Shown: positions 8,608 to 16,992, counted from the first letter of the stretch. The stretch: 64,000 bases of DNA from Pseudomonas sp. FeN3W (GCA_030263805.2 CP136010.1:3797001-3861000); one strand, 5' to 3'. Made by a program: numbers and translations. Notes: generated by a model from the letters alone, not told the origin.

Positions 8608-8977
8608 GGCTCTGGTCGCTGGAACGGCAGGTGATTTCCGCGTAGGGCTCGTCCGGCGAATAGTCGCCCGGAACCCGCTCGGTGCGCTGGGTATTTGGCG
8701 CGACGGTGAAAACCGGCGATGCCGAGGTATCCGATCGCGCTTCATTCGGTACATGGAATTCGCAGGTGATCTGGCCGCCAGTGCGGTTCATCACCTTCAC
8801 CGCCCGCACTCCGAGCAATTCGCCTTCGACCCCTTCGGATTTGGCCGGCACGCCCATCGGGCTGATCTCCACATCGAGACCATTGAGGTGGGTGACCACT
8901 TCCGGCGGCGGCGTCTGGGCGAACGCCAGCGGGGCGCAGAGCGCCAGGCCGCAGGCGAGGAATGAGTGCTTGCTCAT
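8597..8977 (-). CDS. Secreted hypothetical protein
   Basis: Protein of 126 residues with a clear signal peptide (MSKHSFLACGLALCAPLAFA, cleavage after AFA) and a small polar mature domain with two cysteines (ITCEFH and ITCRSS) that could form one disulfide. I do not recognise a characterised family; similar short periplasmic proteins are scattered through Pseudomonas genomes. The start ATG at 8977 has GGAGG five bases upstream; a TTG twelve bases further out is not needed. It converges on the ABC importer operon and is divergent from the diguanylate cyclase gene, with about 180 bases between. Confidence 0.65.
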   Translation of the reverse strand: MSKHSFLACGLALCAPLAFAQTPPPEVVTHLNGLDVEISPMGVPAKSEGVEGELLGVRAVKVMNRTGGQITCEFHVPNEARSDTSASPVFTVAPNTQRTERVPGDYSPDEPYAEITCRSSDQSPAQ

Positions 8978-9161
8978 GTGAACCTCCAATATTTGGTCCC
9001 CTTTAGAAGAGCCCGTCCACGGTCGGTTCGATCGATGCGTCAGTCAATGATTGCAAATGATTAGAGGCGTCAAAAAACTGGTTGGCATGATTTGTGATGG
9101 CTCAAAGCCATGATCTATCTCGCCGTGCCATTTGTGCCGTGTTGAACTTCAGCCGTCACCA

Positions 9162-10601
9162 ATGTTACGTGCGGTCCTTCCGAGGGTGGCTGAAGTGACT
9201 AGGTTTCTGCTCATCGCATTGTTGGCCCTGTCAGGCACGGTGTCTGCTGCGGCCGATGTGACGCTCGACCTGAGCGCTGTCGAGCGCGACTGGCTGGTTG
9301 GCAACCGCTCGGTCAGTATCTGTGTCGACCCGGACTGGCTGCCGTTCGAGATGCTCAACGCCCGCGGCGAGCACGAAGGAATTGCGGCCGATCTGCTGCG
9401 CCTCGTTGCACAACGGGCGGGGCTGCAGCTGAATATCGTATCGACCAGCGACTGGGGGCAGTCGGTGGCGTTCTCCCAGGCCGGCCGCTGCCAGCTGCTC
9501 AGCTTCCTCAATCAGACCCCTGTGCGCGATGCCTGGCTGATCTTCACCCAGCCGCTGTTCACCGACGCCAATGTGGTGATCGCGCGGGAGGATCATCCCT
9601 ATGTGGCGGACTTGTCCGCTCTTGAAGATGTGACGGTCGCTTTGCCGGTGGGCACGTTCGTCGAGGAAAGCGTTCGCCGGGATTTCCCCCAGTTGCGCGT
9701 CATCAGCACCGACACGGATGCCCAGGCGTTGGCACTGGTGAACGAGCGTAAAGCCGATCTGACCGTGCGCTCGCTGACCGTGGCCGCCTACACCATTCGC
9801 CGCGAGGGCTGGTTCAACCTGAAAATCGCCGGGCAGCTGACGAGTCTCGACAATCAGTTCCGGATCGGTGTGCTGAAGGGCGAGCCGGTGCTGCGCGACA
9901 TTCTGGACAAGGCGATTGCGACGATCACGCCGGGGGAACTGAACCAGATCGCCAACAGGCACACGCCGATTCGCGTCGAGTCGGGCACCGACTATCGCCT
10001 GATCGTGCAGATCGTGGTGGTCTTCTCGGTGATGCTGCTGACCAGCCTGTTCTGGATCGGCCGCCTGCGGCGGCTGAACGAGCAACTGCAGGTCAAATCA
10101 CAGACCGATCCGCTCACCGGGCTGGCCAACCGCGCCGCGCTGGACCGGCGCTTCGCCAGGGCGCTGGAGCAGGCGCGGCGTTATAGCCGGCGGCTGTCGA
10201 TCGTCATGCTGGATATCGATCACTTCAAAAGCATCAACGACGAGTTCGGTCATCAGATGGGGGATCGCGTCCTCAAGGAGTTCGCCGATCTGCTGGTATC
10301 CGGTCTGCGCGGCAGTGACGCCGTGGGCCGCTGGGGTGGCGAGGAATTCCTCCTGCTGTGTCCGGAAACCAGCGGTCAGCAGGCGCTGGCGTTTGCCGAG
10401 CGTCTCTGCGAAGAGTCGCGGGCATTCACGTTCAGTACCGACCGCGGCCAGACCCTCAGCGCCGGTGTCGCCGAGTTGAATGCGACGGATACGGTGGACA
10501 GCCTGCTGCGCCGTGCCGACGCTGCGCTGTACCGGGCCAAGCACGAGGGCCGGGACCGCGTCCGCGTCTGCTGCCATGCCCCGGACGCGCAGGCGAGCTG
10601 A
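9162..10601 (+). CDS. Diguanylate cyclase with periplasmic SBP_bac_3 sensor domain
   Basis: Membrane protein of about 479 residues. A signal sequence is followed by a periplasmic solute-binding-protein-type domain (about residues 35-270, starting SICVDPDWLPFEMLN), a transmembrane helix (LIVQIVVVFSVMLLTSLFWI) and a cytoplasmic GGDEF domain. The active site is GGEEF at residues 392-396. An RxxD inhibitory site (RGSD) lies five residues before it, so the enzyme should make cyclic di-GMP with product feedback. The start is uncertain: ATG 9162 and GTG 9195 both leave a signal peptide, and neither has a strong ribosome site. The sensor domain suggests control by a small periplasmic ligand such as an amino acid. 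Confidence 0.82.
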   Translation: MLRAVLPRVAEVTRFLLIALLALSGTVSAAADVTLDLSAVERDWLVGNRSVSICVDPDWLPFEMLNARGEHEGIAADLLRLVAQRAGLQLNIVSTSDWGQSVAFSQAGRCQLLSFLNQTPVRDAWLIFTQPLFTDANVVIAREDHPYVADLSALEDVTVALPVGTFVEESVRRDFPQLRVISTDTDAQALALVNERKADLTVRSLTVAAYTIRREGWFNLKIAGQLTSLDNQFRIGVLKGEPVLRDILDKAIATITPGELNQIANRHTPIRVESGTDYRLIVQIVVVFSVMLLTSLFWIGRLRRLNEQLQVKSQTDPLTGLANRAALDRRFARALEQARRYSRRLSIVMLDIDHFKSINDEFGHQMGDRVLKEFADLLVSGLRGSDAVGRWGGEEFLLLCPETSGQQALAFAERLCEESRAFTFSTDRGQTLSAGVAELNATDTVDSLLRRADAALYRAKHEGRDRVRVCCHAPDAQAS

Positions 10602-10611
10602 GTGGCGGCGC

Positions 10612-11442
10612 TCAGTGCTTGCCGGGTTTGCGCAGGCGCACGTAGAGGTCCTTGCCACCGGTGGCGCTGCTGCCCCGAGATTCCAGGTCGAAGCGCTTGG
10701 GCTGGTTGGCGATCAGGTCGCTGAGCTTCTTGCAGCCATACAACCGCGGATCGAAGGCCGGACGCAGCTTGCTGATGTTCTGCCCGAGGGTGCCCAGCTG
10801 AATCCAGTCATCCTCCTCCGAGAGGTCGTCGAGCACCTTGGCGATGAAGTCCACCGGCACCTGCTGGCATTTGATGGTGTCGCCCTTGTCGCCGGCCTTC
10901 GGCGGCTTGCTGCTTTCTTCCACCTGCGCCGCGGCGGCGGCGAGCTTTTCCGATGACGGTGGCTCGGAGGTGGCCTTGGCGGCATCGGCGCGCAGGATTT
11001 CGGTGTAGATGAATTTGTCGCAGGCAGAGACGAAGGGCGAAGGCGTCTTCTGCTCGCCGAAGCCGTACACCGTCAGGCCCTCCTCGCGGATACGCGCGGC
11101 CAGGCGGGTGAAGTCGCTGTCGCTGGAAACCAGGCAGAAACCGTCGAAACGCCGGGTGTAGAGCAGGTCCATGGCGTCGATGATCAGCGAGCTGTCGGTG
11201 GCGTTCTTGCCCGAGGTGTAAGCGAACTGCTGGATCGGCTGGATCGAGTGGTCGAGCAACACCTTTTTCCAGCTGCCCAGGTTGGGCTTGGTCCAGTCGC
11301 CATAGATGCGCTTGACGCTGGCGACCCCGTATTTGGCGATTTCCTCGAACAGCGCCTCGACGATGGCGGCGGGCGCGTTGTCGGCGTCGATTAGAACCGC
11401 GAGGTGCTTCTGCTTGTTCGAGCTGTTGGGCTTGCTGGCCAT
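10612..11442 (-). CDS. NYN-domain putative RNase with OST-HTH/LOTUS domain
   Basis: Cytoplasmic protein of 276 residues. The N-terminal NYN (DUF88) PIN-like domain has the acidic residues of a metal-dependent nuclease in LIDADNAP, SLIIDAMDLLY and LVSSDSDFTRLA. The C-terminal part (FIAKVLDDLSEEDDWIQLG onward) matches the OST-HTH/LOTUS module, an RNA-binding winged helix. The ATG at 11442 follows AGGGAAG; the longer open frame to 11556 is not supported. It is divergent from a cold-shock-domain gene. RNA processing is inferred; the target is unknown. Confidence 0.78.
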   Translation of the reverse strand: MASKPNSSNKQKHLAVLIDADNAPAAIVEALFEEIAKYGVASVKRIYGDWTKPNLGSWKKVLLDHSIQPIQQFAYTSGKNATDSSLIIDAMDLLYTRRFDGFCLVSSDSDFTRLAARIREEGLTVYGFGEQKTPSPFVSACDKFIYTEILRADAAKATSEPPSSEKLAAAAAQVEESSKPPKAGDKGDTIKCQQVPVDFIAKVLDDLSEEDDWIQLGTLGQNISKLRPAFDPRLYGCKKLSDLIANQPKRFDLESRGSSATGGKDLYVRLRKPGKH

Positions 11443-11570
11443 GGTTCTTCCCTGGGCTGGAGATCGCCCGACCATAACGCCGAGCACCGTACCCTGGCCA
11501 TAGCGGCGTGCAGCCAAGGCCGGCCAAGCTCGGTTAGCATGCGCGGCTTTGATCACATGGGTTTCGGTGC

Positions 11571-12299
11571 ATGGAACAGCGAGGCACGCTGAAAAACTGG
11601 AACGACCAGAAGGGCTTCGGCTTCATTCGCCCGGAGCAGGGCGGCGAAGATGTCTTCGCGCACATCTCGGCCGTGCATGGCGAGCGTCGGCCGCTGGTGG
11701 GCGACCGGGTGCTCTACGTGGTCGGGCGCGATTCTCAAGGCCGTTTGCGCGCCGAACATCTGCGGCTGGATGCGCCGCTGACGCTGGATCAGCCGGCGAT
11801 TCGCCAGCGCCCGGGCAGTCAGCGGCAGAAGACCGAGCGACCGGACCGCCCGCGCGCGACGGCGCGTGCCGCCAGAAAGCCGGCGCGGCAGCTGCTCGCC
11901 GGGAACATTCAGCGGCTTCCGCTCAAGCTGGTGCTGTTCGCGCTGCTCTGCCTGCTGCCGCTGGCGGGCAGCCTCCTGCGCCTCGGGGCGCTGTTGCCGT
12001 TGGCGATCTATGCCGTCGCCAGCCTGCTGACCTTCTTCCTCTACTGGCGCGACAAGCACAGCGCGCTGAAGGATCGCTGGCGCACGCCGGAAACCACACT
12101 GCATTTCTTCGAGCTGGCCGGCGGCTGGCCGGGCGCGCTCGTCGCGCAGCAGGTCTTTCGCCACAAGACCCGCAAGCTGAGCTATCAGCTGACCTTCTGG
12201 CTGATCGTGGTGCTGCACCAGGCGTTCTGGATCGATCTGCTGTTCATCGGCAGCGGCTTTACCCGCGAGCGGCTGGACTGGCTGTTGCGGCTGCAGTGA
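11571..12299 (+). CDS. Cold-shock-domain/DUF1294 membrane protein
   Basis: Fusion protein of 242 residues. Residues 1-65 form a cold-shock-type OB fold with the RNP1-like motif KGFGFIRP and the RNP2-like DVFAHIS. A basic linker of about 40 residues follows, then four hydrophobic segments of the DUF1294 family (LTFFLYWRDKHSAL and the ELAGGWPGALVAQ loop). This architecture, common in proteobacteria, places a nucleic-acid-binding domain on the inner membrane; its role is not established. It is divergent from the NYN gene with a 128-base shared promoter region. A short stem follows at 12304-12320. Confidence 0.78.
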   Translation: MEQRGTLKNWNDQKGFGFIRPEQGGEDVFAHISAVHGERRPLVGDRVLYVVGRDSQGRLRAEHLRLDAPLTLDQPAIRQRPGSQRQKTERPDRPRATARAARKPARQLLAGNIQRLPLKLVLFALLCLLPLAGSLLRLGALLPLAIYAVASLLTFFLYWRDKHSALKDRWRTPETTLHFFELAGGWPGALVAQQVFRHKTRKLSYQLTFWLIVVLHQAFWIDLLFIGSGFTRERLDWLLRLQ

Positions 12300-12303
12300 A
12301 ACG

Positions 12304-12320
12304 CGAAAGCCCGGCTTTCG
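12304..12320. terminator. Stem-loop between convergent genes
   Basis: CGAAAGC-CCG-GCTTTCG is a perfect seven-base stem just after the DUF1294 stop and before the convergent zinc-ribbon gene. No T-tract follows, so it is a moderate candidate. Confidence 0.45.
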
Positions 12321-12335
12321 GACGAGCATCGCGGC

Positions 12336-12680
12336 TCAGACCTTCTTGACGAACTCTGACTTCAGCTTCATCGCGCCGATGCCGTCGATCTTGCAGTCGA
12401 TGTCGTGGTCGCCATCGACCAGGCGGATGTTCTTCACCTTGGTGCCGACCTTGACCACCAGCGACGAGCCCTTGACCTTGAGGTCCTTGATCACCGTGAC
12501 GGTGTCGCCGTCCTGCAGGGTGTTGCCCACCGCGTCCTTGATCACCTTGTCGCTTTCGCTCGCGGCAGCCGCGTCGTCGGTGGCGGACCACTCATGGGCG
12601 CACTCGGGGCAGACCAGCATCTGGCCGTCTTCGTAGGTGTATTCGGAGTTGCATTTGGGGCAGGGGGGCAGCGAGCTCAC
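12336..12680 (-). CDS. PhnA/YjdM-family zinc-ribbon protein
   Basis: Small cytoplasmic protein of 114 residues. An N-terminal zinc ribbon has C7-x2-C10 and C24-x2-C27 (CPKC and CPEC), and the C-terminal PhnA domain contains VKDAVGNTLQDGDTV-type and DLKVKGSS strands. Despite the old name alkylphosphonate utilization protein, this family is not required for phosphonate use and its function is unknown. The start is GTG at 12680 preceded by GAGGACC. It stands alone with no phosphonate genes nearby. Confidence 0.78.
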   Translation of the reverse strand: MSSLPPCPKCNSEYTYEDGQMLVCPECAHEWSATDDAAAASESDKVIKDAVGNTLQDGDTVTVIKDLKVKGSSLVVKVGTKVKNIRLVDGDHDIDCKIDGIGAMKLKSEFVKKV

Positions 12681-12752
12681 GGCAGGTCCTCAGGGGCGGA
12701 ATGCGGAAAGCCGTGCATTGTATAAGGTTTTGTTACAAATCGGGGGGTTGGC

Positions 12753-12779
12753 GTGGACTCCGGGCTGGCCGGAGTCCAC
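12753..12779. terminator. Perfect 11-bp stem-loop downstream of the thioesterase gene
   Basis: GTGGACTCCGG-GCTGG-CCGGAGTCCAC is a perfect eleven-base inverted repeat with a five-base loop, 20 bases past the stop of the thioesterase gene. The flanks lack a U-rich tail on either strand, so it may act as an mRNA 3' stabiliser or weak terminator. Confidence 0.5.
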
Positions 12780-12798
12780 GGCGATCAGCGGGGGCGGC

Positions 12799-13302
12799 TC
12801 ACTTCACCGCGGCGAGGCGCTCGCTGCCGGCACGCAGTTCGCTGTAGCGGTGCTCCAGCTCGCGGCGGATTTCGCGACGTTGATAGGCCTGGGCGAAGCG
12901 GCGCTGCTGTTCGGGGGTCTTCGGGTTCAGCGGCGGTACCGGTACCGGTTTGCCGTCCTCGCCGAGGGCGACCATGGTGAAGAAGCAGCTATTGGTGTGG
13001 CGTACGGTCTTCGAACGGATGTCTTCGGTGATGACCTTGATGCCGATTTCCATCGATGTGGTGCCGGTGTAGTTGACCGAGGCGAGGAAGGTGACCAGCT
13101 CGCCGACATGCACCGGCTGGCGGAACACCACTTGATCCACCGAGAGGGTGACGACGTACTGCCCGGCATAGCGGCTGGCGCAGGCATAGGCGACCTCGTC
13201 GAGATACTTGAGCAGCGTGCCGCCATGTACGTTGCCAGAAAAATTGGCTTTGTCCGGCGTCATCAGCACGGTCATGGTCAGCTCTGCATGTCCATCTAGC
13301 AT
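12799..13302 (-). CDS. Acyl-CoA thioesterase, YciA/BACH hotdog family
   Basis: Cytoplasmic hotdog-fold hydrolase of 167 residues that cleaves acyl-CoA to free acid and CoA. Diagnostic segments are the NFSGNVHGGTLLKYLDEVAY helix (Asn, His-Gly-Gly and Asp of the active site), VDQVVFRQPVHVGE and the GTTSMEIGIKV strand. The ATG at 13302 gives the usual family length; the frame stays open to 13434 but the extra residues are not family-like. GAGGAG lies about eleven bases upstream. It is monocistronic and ends at a strong stem-loop. Chain-length preference cannot be read from sequence. Confidence 0.85.
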   Translation of the reverse strand: MLDGHAELTMTVLMTPDKANFSGNVHGGTLLKYLDEVAYACASRYAGQYVVTLSVDQVVFRQPVHVGELVTFLASVNYTGTTSMEIGIKVITEDIRSKTVRHTNSCFFTMVALGEDGKPVPVPPLNPKTPEQQRRFAQAYQRREIRRELEHRYSELRAGSERLAAVK

Positions 13303-13637
13303 GGGGGTTACGGCTCCTCGGTGGTGAAGGGGTGCTACTTTAGTCGAATGCCTCCTTCCTGTCTGGCGTTTCCAGCAAAACGCTTCATCGATTTTTTCTA
13401 TCGTCAATGCGGCAAAGGCGCGCACTTCTGTCATTTGGCGGAAAAAGCGCCAGTTACGGCATGAGTGTCCTGTTCCTTGGGGCGGGCCTGGGCAGGTTCT
13501 GTGACGTGGTGCACGGATGGTGCCGGCACCTCGCTCAAGAGCAATTTTGTTGACCTGTGTCGGGGTCCGCTGGCCTGGCGCTTCTTATAGTCGGACGCCC
13601 CAAAAACCCTGACTAATTCAGTAACGGACGCCTCCTC
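13303..13637. other. Intergenic region between divergent thioesterase and cytochrome c4 genes
   Basis: These 335 bases separate two divergent genes and should carry both promoters. I see no gene, repeat or clear palindrome. A TATAGT hexamer near 13590 could be a -10 element for the cytochrome gene, but no -35 hexamer sits at proper spacing. Confidence 0.4.
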
Positions 13638-14324
13638 ATGCGTATGCTCGCTCTTGCCCTGCTCGCCTGCTTCGTTCCGCTGTCCCATGCCAGTGAGGCG
13701 GTCGTCGAGCGTTTCAACTACGTCATGGCCGATGAGCAACGGCGCGAGCTGGCCAGCCTGGCCGGGCAGGAGCGTGCGGTATTCTGTTCCTACTGCCACG
13801 GTGAAACCGGTAACAGCAAGCGCAAGCACATTCCCAATCTGGCCGGGCAGAATCCGCTGTACCTGTTCCATGCCTTCGAGAAGTTCGCCAGCGGCGAGCG
13901 CACCGACTTCGTCATGTCCAAGCTGGCGCAGAATCTCAGCATGGAGGAGCGGGTGAACATCGCGGTGTACTTCAGCCAGCAGAAGGTCAATCCACCGGCT
14001 GGCACTGTGGATGCCGCGCTACGCAACAGCGGGGAAAAGATCTTCCAGACTACCTGCACAGGTTGTCACGGCGCTCACGCCGAGGGCATGGAGACCATGC
14101 CGCGGCTGGCCGGACAACCTGACGAGTACATTCGCAAGGCATTGACGCGCTTTCGCGAGAAGGACCCCAGCCGCGCAGGTTCGGTGATGATCGGCGTCGC
14201 CGCGCAGCTTTCCGCGGCGGACGTAGAGGCGCTGGCGGCCTATCTCTCGCAGCTGAAGCTGACGCCGGCCGAGGAAATGGCCAACCTCAACCGTCTGCGC
14301 AAGACCACCGCCGCCGCTCAGTAA
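13638..14324 (+). CDS. Cytochrome c4, diheme
   Basis: Periplasmic, probably membrane-associated diheme cytochrome of 228 residues. The signal peptide MRMLALALLACFVPLSHA ends in SHA-SE. Heme sites are CSYCH (C50, C53, H54) and CTGCH (C140, C143, H144), one per cytochrome c domain, separated by the half-repeat typical of c4. The axial methionines are expected in each half (FVMSKLAQNL and SVMIGVAAQL regions). Cytochrome c4 donates electrons from the bc1 complex to terminal oxidases such as cbb3. Its stop overlaps the convergent codA stop by seven bases, so there is no room for a terminator between them. Confidence 0.85.
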   Translation: MRMLALALLACFVPLSHASEAVVERFNYVMADEQRRELASLAGQERAVFCSYCHGETGNSKRKHIPNLAGQNPLYLFHAFEKFASGERTDFVMSKLAQNLSMEERVNIAVYFSQQKVNPPAGTVDAALRNSGEKIFQTTCTGCHGAHAEGMETMPRLAGQPDEYIRKALTRFREKDPSRAGSVMIGVAAQLSAADVEALAAYLSQLKLTPAEEMANLNRLRKTTAAAQ

Positions 14325-15553
14325 CGCTGGATCTGCGCCGGTGTACGGCGCATCAGCACCTCACCATTGCGCACCGAAAGCAGGGCATGGCCCTGGGTGC
14401 GCAGCATCTCGTAATCGTCCGGCGCCGACAGCACCAGCAGGTTGGCCGGACGCCCCACCTCCAGCCCGTAGCGTTCGCCCAGGTTCAGGGTGCGCGCGCT
14501 GTTGTCGGTGATCAGGTCCAGGCAGCGCTGCAGGTCCTCGTAGCCGAGCATGTGGCAGATGTGCAGCCCGGCTTCGAGGATGCGCAGGATGTTGCCGTTG
14601 CCCAGCGGGTACCAGGGATCGACGATGGAATCCTGGCCGAAGCAGACGTTCATCCCGGCGCGGTCGATCTCGGCCACGCGGGTCAGGCCGCGGCGCTTGG
14701 GATAGGTGTCGAAGCGGCCCTGCAGGTGGATGCTCTCGGTCGGGCAGGAGACAAAGTTGATCTTCGATTGCTTGAGCAGGCGGAACAGCTTGGAGCAGTA
14801 GGCGTTGTCGTAGGAGCCCATCGCCGTGGTGTGGCTGGCGGTGACGCGTTCGCCCATCTCGCGCACCCGCGCCTCCTCGGCGAGCACTTCGAGAAAGCGC
14901 GACTGCGGGTCATCGGTCTCGTCGCAGTGCACGTCCACCAGGCAGCCCGCGCGCTCGGCCAGGTCCATGAGGAACTTGATCGAGCTGACGCCCTGGTCGC
15001 GGGTGTTCTCGAAGTGTGGAATGCCGCCGACCACATCGGCGCCCATGGCGATCGCCTCGGTCATCAGCTCGCGCCCGCCCTTGAACGACTCGATGCCCTC
15101 CTGCGGGAAGGCGACGATCTGCAGGTCGATCAGGTGGCGGGTTTCCTCGCGCACCTCGAGCATGGATTTGAGCGCCGACAGCGTCGGGTCGGTAACGTCG
15201 ACATGCGTGCGCACATGCTGGATGCCGTGGTCGACCAGCATGTCGATGGTTTTCTTGGCCCGGGCCTTGGTGTCCTCGTGGGTGACCAGCGCCTTGCGCT
15301 CGCCCCAGCGCTCGATGCCCTCGAACAGCGTGCCGCTCATGTTCCAGGCCGGCTCGCCGGCGGTGAGGGTGGCGTCCAGATGAATGTGCGGTTCGATGAA
15401 GGGTGGCACCACCAGATTGCTGGCGGCGTCGATGTCGCCCTCGTTGGCTTCGGCTGGCGCCTGCTGCGCGCTGATGGCGGCGATGCGCGCGCCGTCCAGT
15501 TCGATGCGGTACAGGCCGCTGCGGCCGCGCAGGCGTGCGTTGAGGATGTTCAT
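14318..15553 (-). CDS. codA: Cytosine deaminase
   Basis: Amidohydrolase of 411 residues converting cytosine to uracil and ammonia. Metal and catalytic residues match E. coli CodA: H56-x-H58 (EPHIHLD), H209 with E212 (HCDE), H241 (ASHTTAM) and D308 (CFGQD). The segments TLFEGIERW, QHVRTHVDV and IHLQGRFDTYPKRRG are near-diagnostic. Where E. coli has HDD before the metal Asp region, this protein has QDS, so the residue after the metal Asp, known to tune substrate choice, is Ser. It follows codB by 13 bases with an AGGAG site over the codB stop, forming a codBA operon under a sigma-54 promoter. Confidence 0.92.
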   Translation of the reverse strand: MNILNARLRGRSGLYRIELDGARIAAISAQQAPAEANEGDIDAASNLVVPPFIEPHIHLDATLTAGEPAWNMSGTLFEGIERWGERKALVTHEDTKARAKKTIDMLVDHGIQHVRTHVDVTDPTLSALKSMLEVREETRHLIDLQIVAFPQEGIESFKGGRELMTEAIAMGADVVGGIPHFENTRDQGVSSIKFLMDLAERAGCLVDVHCDETDDPQSRFLEVLAEEARVREMGERVTASHTTAMGSYDNAYCSKLFRLLKQSKINFVSCPTESIHLQGRFDTYPKRRGLTRVAEIDRAGMNVCFGQDSIVDPWYPLGNGNILRILEAGLHICHMLGYEDLQRCLDLITDNSARTLNLGERYGLEVGRPANLLVLSAPDDYEMLRTQGHALLSVRNGEVLMRRTPAQIQRY

Positions 15554-15566
15554 AATGGCTCCTTGA

Positions 15567-16844
15567 TCAGCGGGCGTCGGTTTGCGTCAGCACCGTGCGC
15601 GACAGGGCCAGGCGCTGGCCCTCGTACAGCACAATATAGGCTGCGGCGGCCACCAGTATGCCGACGATGGGCGCCACCCAGGGCGAGAAGTAGGCGCAGG
15701 CAGCGCCCAGCACATAGGCCGCCAGGCCCAGGCTGTTGTACTTGGGCAGGTGCGCTTCGGCCAGCTTCGGGTACTGCCCGCGATGGCGGTAGAAGTAGTC
15801 GGCCATGATCACGCCGCCGATAGGCGGGATGATCGAGCCGAGCAGGATCAGAAAGGGGATCAGCAGTTCGTACATGCCACCCAGCGCCAGCAGCGTGCCG
15901 ACGAAAGCTCCACTGAGGGTCACCAGCCGGCGGCGCTCGGTACGTAGCAGGTTGCAGCCGGCGGCGGCGAAGTTGTAGATGGTGTTGTCCTGGGTGGTCC
16001 AGAGGTTGAGAAACAGCATCACCACCGCGGCCATCGACAGCCCCTGCAGCACCAGCACTTCGACGATGTCCGGCTGCTGATAGACGATTGCCCCGTAGGC
16101 GCCGGCGATGATCATCAGGCCGTTGCCGATGAAGAAGCCAATCAGGCTGGCCCATACCGCGACCTGGCTGCTGCGGGCGAAACGCGTCCAGTTGGTGGCC
16201 TGGGTCGCGCCGCTGACGAAGGTGCCGAAGATCATGGTGATGGCCGTGCCGAAGGTCAGGCTGTCGCCCGGCTGCACCGCGAGCAGGCCGTCCAGCCCGC
16301 CAATGTCGCGGGTGGCGGTCCACAGCGATGCGATCAACAGGATCAGCATCGCCGGCACCGCGATGCGCGAGAGCAGGTCGAGGCCCTTGTAGCCGACGAA
16401 GGCGGTCAGGCAGAAGCCGAAGCCGAACAGCACCATCAACGGCGTCGTCCAGCTTTCCGGCAACGCCAGCAGGCGCACCAGGACGATGGCGATGGTCGCC
16501 GTGCCCCAGGCGTACCAGCCGATCTGGGTGAAGCCGAGCAGGAAGTCGGACAGCCGGCTGCCGACCTCGCCGAAGCAGAAACGCCCCATCAGCACCGAGC
16601 TCAGCCCGCTGCGGCAGGCGATCAGCCCGAGCGCGGCGGCATAGAGGCCGAGCAGCAGGTTGCCGATCACCGCGGCCCAGAGCATGGTCTTGAAGTCGAA
16701 GGCCAGGCCGATCTTGCCGCCGGCGAACATGGTGGCGGTGAAGAAGGTGAAGCCGAACAGCAGGATGGAGGTGGACCACAGCCCCTTGCGCGCGCCGGCG
16801 GGGACTTCGCTCAGGGGGTAGTCGGTATCGACGGGCTGTTTCAT
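15567..16844 (-). CDS. codB: Cytosine permease (NCS1 family)
   Basis: Inner-membrane transporter of 425 residues with about twelve transmembrane segments, family nucleobase:cation symporter-1. It opens with DTDYPLSEVPAGARKGLWS, the conserved CodB N-terminus, and has the inner motif GSRLSDFLLGFTQIGWYAWG. The ATG at 16844 follows GGAG at eight bases; the frame stays open to 17024 but that extension is low-quality and would overlap the promoter. It feeds cytosine to CodA, encoded directly downstream. Expression is predicted to depend on sigma-54 and nitrogen limitation. Confidence 0.9.
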   Translation of the reverse strand: MKQPVDTDYPLSEVPAGARKGLWSTSILLFGFTFFTATMFAGGKIGLAFDFKTMLWAAVIGNLLLGLYAAALGLIACRSGLSSVLMGRFCFGEVGSRLSDFLLGFTQIGWYAWGTATIAIVLVRLLALPESWTTPLMVLFGFGFCLTAFVGYKGLDLLSRIAVPAMLILLIASLWTATRDIGGLDGLLAVQPGDSLTFGTAITMIFGTFVSGATQATNWTRFARSSQVAVWASLIGFFIGNGLMIIAGAYGAIVYQQPDIVEVLVLQGLSMAAVVMLFLNLWTTQDNTIYNFAAAGCNLLRTERRRLVTLSGAFVGTLLALGGMYELLIPFLILLGSIIPPIGGVIMADYFYRHRGQYPKLAEAHLPKYNSLGLAAYVLGAACAYFSPWVAPIVGILVAAAAYIVLYEGQRLALSRTVLTQTDAR

Positions 16845-16877
16845 GTCGGATGCTCCGCAAGGTGGATGCAGCAGAGG

Positions 16878-16893
16878 TGCAGATGCCATGCCA
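16878..16893 (-). promoter_or_regulatory. Sigma-54 promoter of codBA
   Basis: Read on the minus strand, TGGCATGGCATCTGCA matches TGGCACG-N4-TTGCW at nearly all defined positions with GG-N10-GC intact. The predicted start near 16867 leaves a leader of about 23 bases that still contains the codB ribosome site. Confidence 0.7.
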
Positions 16894-16975
16894 TTGCTGC
16901 CCGATCCGCCGACCCGGCGTGGGCGATGACGCTGCCGCCAACGCTGATTCGTACCGGGGCACCGAGCTGGCTGTT

Positions 16976-16992
16976 TGCACCGCAATGGCGCC
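16976..16992. promoter_or_regulatory. NtrC-like site upstream of codBA
   Basis: TGCACC-GCAAT-GGCGCC fits the NtrC palindrome TGCACC-N5-GGTGCA at ten of twelve arm bases. Its centre is about 117 bases upstream of the predicted codBA start. NtrC binding is inferred. No gene is visible in the rest of the 282-base codB-cynS gap. Confidence 0.45.

Noticed and set aside
14387..15808. 473-codon plus-strand frame
   Set aside because: Antisense to codA, which has all metal ligands. The plus frame has only shadow composition.
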